Both the position numbers and the translations under genes were made by a program. The notes below the pieces were generated by a model. The model was not told the origin of the DNA, made no database searches, and worked only from the letters and a program-made list of their open reading frames with translations. Source: Aequorivita vladivostokensis (lineage in GTDB: Bacteria > Bacteroidota > Bacteroidia > Flavobacteriales > Flavobacteriaceae). From it: a DNA stretch of 64,000 nucleotides. The DNA lies in contig NZ_JSVU01000005.1 of assembly GCF_000952855.1 (NCBI RefSeq), forward strand, positions 1 through 64,000, written 5' to 3'. Positions 18,040 to 27,744 of this stretch are shown one piece after another. Numbering within the stretch: position 1 is the first letter of the stretch; each line of letters starts with the position of its first letter.

Positions 18040-18909
18040 TCAATTAGATTTCAACAATTGAAAACGATAGTAAAGATAGAGCTTGAAATAGGCAACAGAC
18101 AATTTATCTTTACGGGAAACCCTATCGCGCACTCTTTTAAAAAAGCGATGGATATATGGTTTTCGAGCTTTCTGCAAGGCATTATCTTTTTTGCTGGCCA
18201 GATTTATAAACTCTATATGCTCCCAAAAGTATTCAGAAAGGTATTTCAAGGTTTTGGAGCCTAAATTTGAAAGGTTTTTCAATTCCTGCCGAAAATAACT
18301 TAGGGTGCTGTCATTAAAAACCAATTTTTTGCCGTGAAAAAATTCATGATAAAAAACTCTATCGCCTATTATCCTAAAGTCAGCGAATTTGGAATCGTGA
18401 AGTTTTTGATTGTCTATTTTCTGAAATAATGCGGAACTCACATTAAGAACTGGACAATACCAAATAAGTTCTTTATTCAAAATTGCTTCATCACCTTTAA
18501 TAAAAGCGGGATGAGACAACTCTTTTCCTACCAATTCACCATTAAACACAATAGTTTTTGCAACGCTCATATCACAGTTTTTAAGATGCTGCAACTGCAT
18601 TTCCAAGAAATTAAGTTCACAGCGGTCATCACTTTCGGCTATCCACATATAATCGCCTTGTGCCAATTCCAATCCTTTTTTCCACTGTTTAAAGGGAGAG
18701 CCGCTGTTCTCTGTATTTACTATAAAATGGGAGACTTTCGGATGATTTCTATAACTATCCAAGATTGACAGACTATCGTCTGTCGATGCATCATCCAAAA
18801 TAATAACTTCGTAATTTTGATAGGTTTGGTTGAAAATACTAGTTAAACGCTCTTTTAAATATAAGGAGTGATTGTAACTGGGAAGAATAACTGAAACCAA
18901 ATTTTCCAT
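18040..18909 (-). CDS. Glycosyltransferase, GT2 type
   Basis: 289 residues. GT-A fold with SVILPSYNHSLYLKERLTSI at the N-terminus, YEVIILDDASTDDSL at about residue 34, and the MWIAESDDRCE metal site near residue 92. The C-terminal 80 residues are basic and may sit on the membrane. It adds a sugar to the growing unit; donor unknown. It lies 10 bases after the sulfotransferase gene at 18920. Confidence 0.9.
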   Translation of the reverse strand: MENLVSVILPSYNHSLYLKERLTSIFNQTYQNYEVIILDDASTDDSLSILDSYRNHPKVSHFIVNTENSGSPFKQWKKGLELAQGDYMWIAESDDRCELNFLEMQLQHLKNCDMSVAKTIVFNGELVGKELSHPAFIKGDEAILNKELIWYCPVLNVSSALFQKIDNQKLHDSKFADFRIIGDRVFYHEFFHGKKLVFNDSTLSYFRQELKNLSNLGSKTLKYLSEYFWEHIEFINLASKKDNALQKARKPYIHRFFKRVRDRVSRKDKLSVAYFKLYLYYRFQLLKSN

Positions 18910-18919
18910 TTTAATGCGT

Positions 18920-19705
18920 TTATACCCTCCAGCCTAAAATTCCAGAAAACCCCTTATAGAATGCTGCGAGCTTTGGATATTTATATTTAAATTTTGACTT
19001 GTAAGTTGGTGGGAATTGATATCTAAATGGTAGTTTTATTTTATCCATAACAGTTTTTCTTTCCTCAAACTGATATTTCAAAAAGGATATGTCTTTCTTG
19101 AATTTCTCCTCCACCAACCTTTTTCGTTTATTGTTGTAAAATAAAGAATAATGTGCCAGTTTTTTGGAAGATGTATTCACCCTATGCGTAAAAAAGTCTC
19201 TTGGCAGAACTAACTGCTGTGTAACCAAATCAAGACCCGTATTTAAGTTTTCAAAATAAACAATCTGGTCATAATTTATTCCTTTTCCATGCATGAAAAA
19301 ATAATCTATTTGTGGATACAAATGATCGCCTCTAAATCGTTTGGTAGTTTTATGCATTATTTCCTTAAACCCACCTTCTCCATTTATATATTCTTCAAAT
19401 GAACCGTAGATTTTGGAGTTTTCAATGAGCCAATAATAATCTGAATACGCTCGACTCCAAGGATTTCGGACAATTATGAACTTGTAATAGGCGGCCCATA
19501 CTTCAGGGCTAATATAGCCAAGATCCAAAAGCTGTTGGGGAGTGGCGTGTTGCAAAAAAAGTTTGTTTTGTGGACACCACCCAAAAAGATGCTCATAATC
19601 TGTAGGTGTATTTTTGTGAACATTCACCCCAAAGGCATGTTCCACACTGCTACCTGCGCATTTTGTGATGTGTATGAATATACATTTATGGATATGGGAT
19701 ATCAT
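18920..19705 (-). CDS. Sulfotransferase family protein (Sulfotransfer_2-like)
   Basis: 261 residues. The N-terminal 5'-PSB motif is KCIFIHITKCAGSSVEHAFG at residues 7-26. The 3'-phosphate site is FIIVRNPWSRAYSDYYWLI at about residues 76-94, matching the RNPxxRxxSxY pattern of carbohydrate sulfotransferases of the heparan/chondroitin type. It differs in type from the protein at 12292, so the locus may direct sulfation at two positions (inference). ATG at 19705. About 110 bases separate it from the methyltransferase upstream. Confidence 0.85.
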   Translation of the reverse strand: MISHIHKCIFIHITKCAGSSVEHAFGVNVHKNTPTDYEHLFGWCPQNKLFLQHATPQQLLDLGYISPEVWAAYYKFIIVRNPWSRAYSDYYWLIENSKIYGSFEEYINGEGGFKEIMHKTTKRFRGDHLYPQIDYFFMHGKGINYDQIVYFENLNTGLDLVTQQLVLPRDFFTHRVNTSSKKLAHYSLFYNNKRKRLVEEKFKKDISFLKYQFEERKTVMDKIKLPFRYQFPPTYKSKFKYKYPKLAAFYKGFSGILGWRV

Positions 19706-19813
19706 AATTTATTTAATATCAAGTCTTCTAAGAAACAGATTATAAAACTGCTGTATAATATCTCTATTCTTAGAAAAGTGCCTATTGATTTTACATTTTA
19801 AACACCTTTGCAT

Positions 19814-20728
19814 TTATTTTTTAACCAGCCATAGGTTGCCTCCGGTATTTTCGTAGGAAAGCGGCATTTTCGCAAATGATTCTTTATGGAAGGTGTGGAT
19901 ATAATCTGAGAACAAAATGATTTCGAAATCAATATTGTACATCAAAAAAGCTTTTAGAAAATAGGTTTCATTCCAGTTATGCCCATTAAAGACCCATTGT
20001 TTCGGATATTCAAAAGGATAAAAAATATCGTGAAAATGAATGAGAACCCCTTCGTTTAAGATGGGAAGAATTTCGAATAAAATATAATTTACATCGCTTC
20101 CCGTTTTCACTATATGAGAACTATCAATAAACAAAATATCATTTTTTTCTAACTTATTAAAAAACTTTAAATCAATATCCTGAGCGTTTTTTTCAATTAA
20201 GACTGTATTCTTGTTTTCCCTTAAAGCCATCAAAGTTTTTAATCGGGTGGGATAAGGCTCTATGAAATTTAGATTAATTTCACTGTTAAAGAAAATATCA
20301 TTTACATCCATCATCACCGCCGAGGAAAACCCCGAGCCTATTTCTATGATAGATTTTGGTTTAAAATGACGTAACATAGCATAAAGTACAATTCCATCTG
20401 TATAGGAGTAATAGGTATTATTCAAATAATATCTATTTTCCTCATTGGCTTCTGCGGTAAAAGGTAACTCCGGATAATAACATTCAAGAACCCCGAGTAA
20501 TTTCCTCTGCTTTTCAGGGTTCAAGTCGATTCCATTCAGTTTATCTATTTTATCTTCTTTCCAAATAATATTCTCTTTCGATTTCACTTGTTCCAGAGAG
20601 ACAATTGGGGAATAATAATGGCCTGGGGGAAATTTGGAATTTGATTTAAGTTTTAGATTTTCTTTATATAATCCCCGAATATGTGGAAGCATGTTCAGTA
20701 ATTTTTTCATAGATTGTTTTAAATCCAT
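19814..20728 (-). CDS. Class I SAM-dependent methyltransferase
   Basis: About 304 residues from the ATG at 20728 (MDLKQSMKKLLNML); the frame is open 9 bases further to a TTG. Motif I is SIIEIGSGFSSAVMMDVND at about residue 135, followed by the acidic motif II INLNFIEPYPTRL and the post-motif block NDILFIDSSHIVKTGSDVN. It resembles the Methyltransf_24-type proteins found in EPS loci. Target unknown; methylation of a sugar is inferred from context. Confidence 0.82.
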   Translation of the reverse strand: MDLKQSMKKLLNMLPHIRGLYKENLKLKSNSKFPPGHYYSPIVSLEQVKSKENIIWKEDKIDKLNGIDLNPEKQRKLLGVLECYYPELPFTAEANEENRYYLNNTYYSYTDGIVLYAMLRHFKPKSIIEIGSGFSSAVMMDVNDIFFNSEINLNFIEPYPTRLKTLMALRENKNTVLIEKNAQDIDLKFFNKLEKNDILFIDSSHIVKTGSDVNYILFEILPILNEGVLIHFHDIFYPFEYPKQWVFNGHNWNETYFLKAFLMYNIDFEIILFSDYIHTFHKESFAKMPLSYENTGGNLWLVKK

Positions 20729-20826
20729 TCTTTGCAAGATTTGTTTAGCAATTGTTTATATATCTTTTATTTTTCATGCTTCCAATTCGATATTGAAAGT
20801 TATTAATTTCTTAAAACATAGGAATA

Positions 20827-22668
20827 TTAAATATTTTTCTTATTTAATACGCATTTATTTGCCCATTTTTGCCACGCATAAATATGCCAAACTCCCCAAC
20901 CATTATTGTGCTTTTCTTCTAAAAAAGCTTGCACATATTCTTTTAATTTAATTTGGTCGAAATGTTCGTTGCCATAAAGATTTGAATTTAGAACTGTTTT
21001 AATCAAATCTGGTTTTAATTGATTTCTCAACCACAATACAATGGGTACAGAAAAACCTTTCTTTTTTTGCATAATAAGATTTTGGGGAATAAGATGTTGC
21101 ACTTGACTTTTCAGAGGTCTTTTAAGGTCTTTCAAGTTATCAAGTGGAAAATAAGTTTTCCAAGATTCCTCAATAACCTCTTTGTCTAAAAAAGGAATCC
21201 GCACCTCTAGACTGTTTTTCATACTCGTTCGATCCACTTTTATAAGTATTCGTTGCATGTGTCCATAAAACTCATTCCAACGCAAAAATTGCTGTAACTG
21301 TCTTTTATTGTATTTTTTATCCAAACGATAAAGGTTGCTGCTCATTTCTACTGAATACCCTGTTTTAAAAAGAGAATCCAAAATTTCGCTCGGGAGTTTA
21401 ATGTGCTTATCCATGCAAAATTGCTCCAAGCTTTTTGTAAAAGGGGCAAACGTATTGGTGATCCCAAATTTATTGGTGACTTTTACCAAGTTCTTTCTTA
21501 AAAATAGGGGTAGTTTAAACCACCAAGCTTTTTTCAACACATCATACATTCTTGGATAGCCCCAAAACAATTCATCACCCCCATCCCCCGATAACATCGC
21601 AGTGTGATATTGTGCCGCTTTTTTGGTTACCATATAAGTTGGGATACTTGAATAATCCCCAAAAGGTTCTGAAAAAGCTTCAAAATGTTCTTCTACAATA
21701 GAGACCAATTCGTTTTCATCTATTTCTACATTAGTATGGTTTAGGTTTAAATGTTGCGCATAACTTTTGGCAAACTCACTTTCATTTAACTTTTCATCAT
21801 TCACTTTTAGGGTAAATCCCTCAATATCATCTTTAGTTTCTTTTGCATAAGCTGTTATCAAAGTGCTATCAACGCCTCCGCTTAAAAAGGAAGCCAATGG
21901 CCTATCACAGTTTAATTGCAGTTTTACAGATTTTTGTAATGCTTTTCTACATTTCGATAAATCATAATGCGTGTTTAAAAGTGATTCCTTCGGAAAATGC
22001 AAAATGTTTTCTTTAATTATTTTACCGTCATTAGTAATCTTCAAAAGCTCACCGGGGTTAATCTGAAATATATTTTCATAAAGGGTGTTAGGAGCCTGCA
22101 TATAACCAAAGGCGAAATACTCACGGACAATTTTAGGTCTTAATTTAAGATTTTCAGTGAACCAAGAGTGTTTAAAAACTTGGTCAAATTGGGATGCAAA
22201 TACAACCCCAATATCATTTATGCCATAAAAAAGTGGTTTTATTCCAGCGAAGTCACGAGTAAGATAAAGTGTGTATGTTTCAATATCGACAATAACGATG
22301 GCAAACATGCCATTAAGTTGTTGCATCGTTTTCACAACTCCAATACTATCCAGTAAATGTAAGATTACCTCAGTGTCTGATGTGGATTCTAAGTTCTGCA
22401 AATCATATTTAACAATGAGTTCTCGGTAATTATAAACTTCGCCGTTATAGACCAGGTGATATCTTTCGGATGGACTTTTTTTTGGCTGTTCACCTGCAGA
22501 ACTTAAATCTAAAAGAGCCAACCTATTAAAACCCAATCTATATTTTTCACCAGTTTCTATTTTTGTGGAATCTGGGCCACGGTGTTTGGATAAAGATAGA
22601 AGGTTCGCAAAACTTTCTGAATCTGATAAATTATTCACAAATGAATATTCACCTAAAAGACCACACAT
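20827..22668 (-). CDS. asnB: Asparagine synthase (glutamine-hydrolysing) family protein
   Basis: 613 residues. MCGLLGEYS places the catalytic Cys2 of the class II glutaminase right after Met1. The N-terminal half includes HRGPDSTKIETG and LVYNGEVYNYRELI. The synthetase half has the PP-loop LASFLSGGVDSTLITAYAKE at about residue 262, plus HTAMLSGDGGDELFWGYPRM and RIPFLDKEVIEES. The enzyme moves ammonia from glutamine to an acyl-adenylate. Here the acceptor may be a uronic acid of the locus glycan rather than aspartate (inference from context). Gene symbol given for the family only. Confidence 0.88.
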   Translation of the reverse strand: MCGLLGEYSFVNNLSDSESFANLLSLSKHRGPDSTKIETGEKYRLGFNRLALLDLSSAGEQPKKSPSERYHLVYNGEVYNYRELIVKYDLQNLESTSDTEVILHLLDSIGVVKTMQQLNGMFAIVIVDIETYTLYLTRDFAGIKPLFYGINDIGVVFASQFDQVFKHSWFTENLKLRPKIVREYFAFGYMQAPNTLYENIFQINPGELLKITNDGKIIKENILHFPKESLLNTHYDLSKCRKALQKSVKLQLNCDRPLASFLSGGVDSTLITAYAKETKDDIEGFTLKVNDEKLNESEFAKSYAQHLNLNHTNVEIDENELVSIVEEHFEAFSEPFGDYSSIPTYMVTKKAAQYHTAMLSGDGGDELFWGYPRMYDVLKKAWWFKLPLFLRKNLVKVTNKFGITNTFAPFTKSLEQFCMDKHIKLPSEILDSLFKTGYSVEMSSNLYRLDKKYNKRQLQQFLRWNEFYGHMQRILIKVDRTSMKNSLEVRIPFLDKEVIEESWKTYFPLDNLKDLKRPLKSQVQHLIPQNLIMQKKKGFSVPIVLWLRNQLKPDLIKTVLNSNLYGNEHFDQIKLKEYVQAFLEEKHNNGWGVWHIYAWQKWANKCVLNKKNI

Positions 22669-22672
22669 TAGT

Positions 22673-23800
22673 TTATTGTTTTGCTAAGATTGAATATACC
22701 TCTTTTAATTTATTGACTTCTGCTGAAATAGTGAATTTTGAATTTACATATTTAATTGCCTCCCTTGAAAAGGAATTATACATTTCTATATTTTCCCATA
22801 AATAGAGCATGTTTTTAGCGGCATCTTCAATATTGTAAGTATCAACACTGAATCCGGTCTTTCCATCAATAATTGATTCTGGCAAACCATCGCTGTTTGA
22901 AACTATAGCTGGAACTCCGTATGCTTGTGCTTCTACAACAGAAATGCCTAAGGATTCTGAGTGACTTAGTTGAAGAAAGAAATCATATTGGGGTAATAAA
23001 TTCTTTAGAACTTCATTTTTAATCTTGCGATGGTAACAAACACAATCTGATAAATTATATTTATCGATAAGATAAAAAAGTTGCCCCACATCTGAACCAT
23101 CCCCATAGACATCGTATTGCACTGGAATCCCCATATTTTTTAATGATTTTATGGTTCTTAAATTGCCATCTATATTCTTTTCCCAACACATTCTAAATGC
23201 AGAAATTATTTTCATAACATCTTTATTGGGTTGCTTGGGTTGAACCTCAACCTTATACCCATATGAAATTGGAACTACGTAGATCCTTTCTTTACTTACC
23301 CCCCATTTGCTGTGTAAATACTCTTTTTGATGTTCGCTCATAGTAATAAATGCATCTACCTTATTTCCAAAATTTTCAAAAAAATCTGACCATTTTTTAT
23401 AATGCCAAGGTTTTACATAAGTATCTCCTCCTCTTAATGTAATTATAATTTTCGGACGTTTATTTGTTAACATTGAGAGTAAGCCTAAAACTTTTGGAAA
23501 CAAATAGGAATGTTGAATATGAACGATGTCTATTTTATTTTGAAGAAAGAAGATCTCGGCATAATTTAATTTTGGCAATTTTGTATGGCTAACAGCAAAT
23601 ATTTTTTCCTTAAATTTTCTTTTGTAATGCGCAGGAAAAACTTTTACGTTCTTATTACTTTCCCCATTAAATGCATTTACCTCAATTTTTAAATTATCTA
23701 TTTTTAATAACGACTCAATAACTGGTGGAATGTAGGGCTGATAGAAATTTGAGTAACTATCAAAAAGGTGGTTTATTCTTATTTTTTGTCTATCTAACAT
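22673..23800 (-). CDS. Glycosyltransferase, GT4 type
   Basis: 375 residues. IRINHLFDSYSNFYQPYI at the N-terminus and the donor-side block FFLQLSHSESLGISVVEAQA at about residue 275, followed by YGVPAIVSNSDGLPESIIDG and KTGFSV, the GT4 E-x7-E region. It starts with ATG at 23800 and ends 4 bases before asnB. AT-rich compared with the housekeeping genes of the window. Confidence 0.9.
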   Translation of the reverse strand: MLDRQKIRINHLFDSYSNFYQPYIPPVIESLLKIDNLKIEVNAFNGESNKNVKVFPAHYKRKFKEKIFAVSHTKLPKLNYAEIFFLQNKIDIVHIQHSYLFPKVLGLLSMLTNKRPKIIITLRGGDTYVKPWHYKKWSDFFENFGNKVDAFITMSEHQKEYLHSKWGVSKERIYVVPISYGYKVEVQPKQPNKDVMKIISAFRMCWEKNIDGNLRTIKSLKNMGIPVQYDVYGDGSDVGQLFYLIDKYNLSDCVCYHRKIKNEVLKNLLPQYDFFLQLSHSESLGISVVEAQAYGVPAIVSNSDGLPESIIDGKTGFSVDTYNIEDAAKNMLYLWENIEMYNSFSREAIKYVNSKFTISAEVNKLKEVYSILAKQ

Positions 23801-23825
23801 CTATGGACTTTGTTTAATGCACAAT

Positions 23826-24779
23826 TCATGGATAATCCTTAAAAAAAATATAGCCTCTACCCGTTATAAAAAAAACTAGAAATCCAACGGCAGTTTTTAA
23901 CGAATCATTAAAACGACCATATTCTAATTGTTTTAAAAATAGTAAATTAAAGAGGAAGTAAACATTTTTATCACTTTTTATAATTGCCATTTTTAGATAT
24001 TTCTTATGCCTTCTTAATAAAAAAGTGTGGATTACCTCTTTATTTATATCCTTTCTTTTCTCTAATATTGCCAAATGTTTATCACGAGCCTTAAATTCAG
24101 AAATAAGCTCTAATTTGTTTAGTTTTCTTAACTCATTTGAAAATGAATCTTTATGAAGCCTATATTGAAATAAAATATCGTCCAAAAACACGATTTTAGG
24201 TTTTTCATATAACATTCGCAAATTAAAGTCCCAGTCATCCATATTCCTTATATTAATATCAAATAATTCATCCTGTTTTAAAAGAAAAGTTCGATTCCAT
24301 AGGATCCCTCCTATATAGAACGTTATTTTGCCTGTGAAATAATCTTCAATTAGATTATGAGAAAAAACTTTGTTAGTGCTTATTCGTGTGTCAGTAAGAA
24401 AATCGAAACAGTCAGTTTTGGCTACTATTGCATCTGGATTTCCAATTGATGATTTTATAAGGAGACCTATGGCGTTTGAAAGCAATAAATCATCACTATC
24501 AAACCATTGTATAAAAGCACCCTTGCTTTTCTCAAAACCAAAGTTTCTACAACTATTGGGACCTTGTACTCTACTTTCGGGTCTTTGGTAATAAGAAAAC
24601 CTACTATCCAGTTTAAGGTATTCCCCAATCACTCCCTCTGTATTATCAGTACTCCTATCATCCACAACAATACATTCCCAATTTTGGTAAGTCTGGGAAA
24701 TTATGCTATCTAATGTCTCGCTAATTATGTGGGCGCGATTATAGGTAGGGATAATTATAGAAACTAACGGATTATTCAT
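23826..24779 (-). CDS. Glycosyltransferase, GT2 type
   Basis: 317 residues. The GT-A pattern is complete: PLVSIIIPTYNRAHIISETL, WECIVVDDRSTDNTEGVI, and FIQWFDSDDLLLSNAIGL as metal site at about residue 89. The C-terminal tail has a hydrophobic segment (FLVFFITGRGYIFF). ATG at 24779. The product is a chain-extending transferase of unknown specificity. Confidence 0.9.
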   Translation of the reverse strand: MNNPLVSIIIPTYNRAHIISETLDSIISQTYQNWECIVVDDRSTDNTEGVIGEYLKLDSRFSYYQRPESRVQGPNSCRNFGFEKSKGAFIQWFDSDDLLLSNAIGLLIKSSIGNPDAIVAKTDCFDFLTDTRISTNKVFSHNLIEDYFTGKITFYIGGILWNRTFLLKQDELFDINIRNMDDWDFNLRMLYEKPKIVFLDDILFQYRLHKDSFSNELRKLNKLELISEFKARDKHLAILEKRKDINKEVIHTFLLRRHKKYLKMAIIKSDKNVYFLFNLLFLKQLEYGRFNDSLKTAVGFLVFFITGRGYIFFKDYP

Positions 24780-24839
24780 TTAGTTATTTAATTGAAGACG
24801 TGTTGCTTACCAAAAATTCTTATGCCATTAAAATTATTA

Positions 24840-25679
24840 CTATTTCCTTTTTGTTGACACTAACCTTTTCGTTATCTTTAATAATTTCATAAAATGAAAA
24901 ATAATTTTTTTCTGTAAAGCTGATTGTTCCAATTCAGTCAAAAGTTTGATGTTTTTAGAATTTAATCTCCTTTCTATATTTGAAAGGTAGATATAGTCAT
25001 CATAGATTGAAACTGGCAATATTTCTTGTAAAACCTGCTTTCTTTCGTTTTTCATGGTTGTTTTGTTAATATTGCTTATACCACCCATGTCGAAGTAAGA
25101 AATATTAATGTCTGCATATTTTATATTGGCGTCATTCAATCCTAATGCTATCAAAAACCACTTCCAATCAGAAACAATCCTTATAGATTCATCATATTTT
25201 CCATGTTTGTCAAACAATCTTGTACTGATAAATGTGACCGGGTGATTCAACGTGCCTTTAAAAAAAGTATTTAAAGTAATCGGCTTGCCTTTGGGACCTT
25301 TATCCACATGAAGCTTTCCGTTGGAAAGTACTTTTATCATATTGCCATATAGTAAATCGCAACCTTCTAAGCTAGGTTTTATTCCTTTAATAACGTTTTC
25401 ATCCGCCAACCAATCCCCACTATTCAAAAACAACAAATATTCCCCAGTAGCTTTATCAATCCCTTTGTTCATCGCATTATAAATACCAGTATCGGGTTCA
25501 CTTACCCAATAAACCAGGGAATCCTGGCGCGTTTCTATATATTCCTTACTGCCATCATTGGAGCCACCATCTATTACTATATATTCAATGGTGCTGTAGG
25601 TCTGGCCTAAAACACTGGTCATGGTTTTTTTCAATCCCTCCAGATCGTTGTAGTTGATTGTAATTATAGAAATTAGCAC
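24840..25679 (-). CDS. Glycosyltransferase, GT2 type (WcaE-like)
   Basis: 279 residues, GTG start at 25679. ISIITINYNDLEGLKKTM, YIVIDGGSNDGSKEYI, and SEPDTGIYNAMNKGIDKATG followed by YLLFLNSGDWL at about residue 82. The DTGIYNAMNKGI block is typical of the WcaE/PgaC-like GT2 group that adds hexoses in colanic-acid-type pathways. It is adjacent to fcl and gmd, so fucosyl-related chemistry nearby is plausible but unproven. Confidence 0.9.
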   Translation of the reverse strand: MLISIITINYNDLEGLKKTMTSVLGQTYSTIEYIVIDGGSNDGSKEYIETRQDSLVYWVSEPDTGIYNAMNKGIDKATGEYLLFLNSGDWLADENVIKGIKPSLEGCDLLYGNMIKVLSNGKLHVDKGPKGKPITLNTFFKGTLNHPVTFISTRLFDKHGKYDESIRIVSDWKWFLIALGLNDANIKYADINISYFDMGGISNINKTTMKNERKQVLQEILPVSIYDDYIYLSNIERRLNSKNIKLLTELEQSALQKKIIFHFMKLLKITKRLVSTKRK

Positions 25680-25687
25680 GTTTCTTC

Positions 25688-26611
25688 TTAATTTAAAAAA
25701 GTTTCCCTATAAACCCTTCTGATTCCTTCTTCCAGTTCAATTTTATGTTCCCACCCCAAACTGTGTATTAATGAGACGTCCAATAATTTACGGGGAGTGC
25801 CATCTGGTTTGGCGGTCTTCCAATTAATTTCACCCGTAAAACCTACAATTTCTTTAATCAATAAAGCTAGTTCTTTTATGGAAATATCTTTTCCAGTGCC
25901 TATATTCACGGAAACATTGCCTTCATAGGTGTTCATCAAATGCAAACAGGCCTTCGCCAAATCGTCCACATGCAGGAACTCCCTCTTTGGCTCGCCTGTG
26001 CCCCACGCTCCCACCGAGGCATCCCCCTTTAGTTTTGCTTCGTGAAACTTCCGCAAAAGGGCGGGCAAAACGTGGGCACTTTCTAAATCGTAATTATCAT
26101 TGGGCCCGTATAAGTTGGTGGGCATTACTGAAATAAAGTTGCAACCGTATTGTCTGTTGTAATTTTCACACATCTTTACTCCGGCTATTTTTGCAATAGC
26201 ATAAGGTTCATTGGTTTCTTCCAAGGTTCCGGTAAGTAAAGAAGTCTCTTTTATGGGCTGGGGCGCAAATTTGGGATAGATGCAAGACGAAGCCAAAAAC
26301 AACAGTTTTTGAACACCATGTATATAACTTTGATGTATCACATTGGTCTGTATCATCAAGTTATCATATAAAAACTCAGCTCTATAGGTATTGTTCGCCT
26401 CTATACCGCCCACTTTTGCAGCTGCAAGGAATACGTATTCGGGTTTTTCGGCTTCAAAAAAGGATTGCACTTGGGCTTGAACACGCAGATCGAGCTCAGT
26501 GGAGGTTTTTAGGACCAAATTGGTATAGCCCCTTTCCTGCAATTGTCTAACAATTGCCGACCCTACCATTCCCTTATGTCCGGCTATATATATCTTGGCA
26601 CTTTTATCCAT
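25688..26611 (-). CDS. fcl: GDP-L-fucose synthase
   Basis: 307 residues from the ATG at 26611 ([20 protein letters not shown]). The frame extends further to 26653, but that part overlaps the gmd stop and has no domain character, so the internal start is preferred. The NAD(P)-binding motif GHKGMVG, the YAIAKIAG catalytic Yxxx[11 protein letters not shown] and the C-terminal [15 protein letters not shown] block are all present. The bifunctional 3,5-epimerase/4-reductase converts GDP-4-keto-6-deoxy-mannose to GDP-L-fucose. It competes with the aminotransferase at 29530 for the same intermediate. Confidence 0.92.
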   Translation of the reverse strand: MDKSAKIYIAGHKGMVGSAIVRQLQERGYTNLVLKTSTELDLRVQAQVQSFFEAEKPEYVFLAAAKVGGIEANNTYRAEFLYDNLMIQTNVIHQSYIHGVQKLLFLASSCIYPKFAPQPIKETSLLTGTLEETNEPYAIAKIAGVKMCENYNRQYGCNFISVMPTNLYGPNDNYDLESAHVLPALLRKFHEAKLKGDASVGAWGTGEPKREFLHVDDLAKACLHLMNTYEGNVSVNIGTGKDISIKELALLIKEIVGFTGEINWKTAKPDGTPRKLLDVSLIHSLGWEHKIELEEGIRRVYRETFLN

Positions 26612-26627
26612 TTTGCAATTTTCGTAA

Positions 26628-27740
26628 CTATTCGTGGTAGTCCAAGGTGTCATGGCCCGCTTCCCGCAAATACTTTTCTTTTCTAAACAGCTTTAAATCT
26701 GATTCCATCATTTCAGCAACCAAGGCCTCCAAGGTGTATTTTGGATTCCAGTTCAGCTTTTCCTTGCACTTGGTGGCATCGCCAATCAATAAGTCCACTT
26801 CGGTTGGGCGATGGTAGTTTGGATCTATCTTAACTACTTCCTTTCCTCTTGGCAATTGATATTCTGGAATGCTACAGGAAACCACTGTACCGATTTCCTT
26901 TTCCTTTTCGCCACTAAAATTTAGGGTCACCCCTACTTCCCCAAACGCCATTTGCACAAATTCACGTACTGAAGTGGTTTTCCCCGTGGCAATTACATAG
27001 TCATCGGGCTCATCCTGTTGCAGCATCAACCACATAGCCTCCACATAGTCTTTGGCATGACCCCAATCCCTTCTGGCGTTTAGGTTGCCAAGATACAAAG
27101 TGTCCTGCATTCCCAAAACAATCTTTGCCGTGGCACGGGTAATCTTTCGGGTTACAAATGTTTCGCCGCGTAAAGGAGATTCATGATTGAAGAGAATCCC
27201 GTTACAGGCAAAGATGTTATAGGCTTCCCTGTAATTTACCGTAATCCAATAGGCATACAATTTTGCCACACCATACGGGCTTCGCGGGTAAAAGGGGGTT
27301 TTCTCGGTCTGGGGCACTTGCTGTACCAGGCCATAAAGTTCCGACGTGGAGGCTTGGTATATTTTTGTCTTTTCCGTTAAGGCCAATAAACGCACTGCCT
27401 CCAATATTCTTAAAGTGCCCAGCCCATCCACATTGGCGGTATATTCCGGGGTATCAAAACTCACCTTTACGTGCGACATGGCCCCGAGGTTGTATATTTC
27501 ATCGGGCTGTACTTCCTGAATAATACGCGTAAGGTTCATGGCATCGCTCAAATCGCCATAATGCAATTTAAAGCAGATGTCCTTTTCGTGGGGGTCTTGG
27601 TATAAATGATCTATTCTATCGGTGTTAAATGAGGAAGCCCTTCTCTTTATACCGTGCACCTCATAGCCTTTGGTCAATAACAATTCAGCCAAGTAAGCAC
27701 CATCCTGTCCCGTGATTCCTGTTATTAAGGCTTTTTTCAT
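26628..27740 (-). CDS. gmd: GDP-mannose 4,6-dehydratase
   Basis: About 370 residues from the ATG at 27740 ([20 protein letters not shown]). The ORF opens earlier, but the extra 17 residues overlap the upstream gene. The [12 protein letters not shown] Rossmann motif, [34 protein letters not shown] (YxxxK) and [18 protein letters not shown] are family signatures. It makes GDP-4-keto-6-deoxy-D-mannose, the branch point towards GDP-fucose (fcl) or GDP-perosamine (aminotransferase at 29530). It is 4 bases from the preceding GT4 gene. Confidence 0.95.
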   Translation of the reverse strand: MKKALITGITGQDGAYLAELLLTKGYEVHGIKRRASSFNTDRIDHLYQDPHEKDICFKLHYGDLSDAMNLTRIIQEVQPDEIYNLGAMSHVKVSFDTPEYTANVDGLGTLRILEAVRLLALTEKTKIYQASTSELYGLVQQVPQTEKTPFYPRSPYGVAKLYAYWITVNYREAYNIFACNGILFNHESPLRGETFVTRKITRATAKIVLGMQDTLYLGNLNARRDWGHAKDYVEAMWLMLQQDEPDDYVIATGKTTSVREFVQMAFGEVGVTLNFSGEKEKEIGTVVSCSIPEYQLPRGKEVVKIDPNYHRPTEVDLLIGDATKCKEKLNWNPKYTLEALVAEMMESDLKLFRKEKYLREAGHDTLDYHE

Positions 27741-27744
27741 TTGT

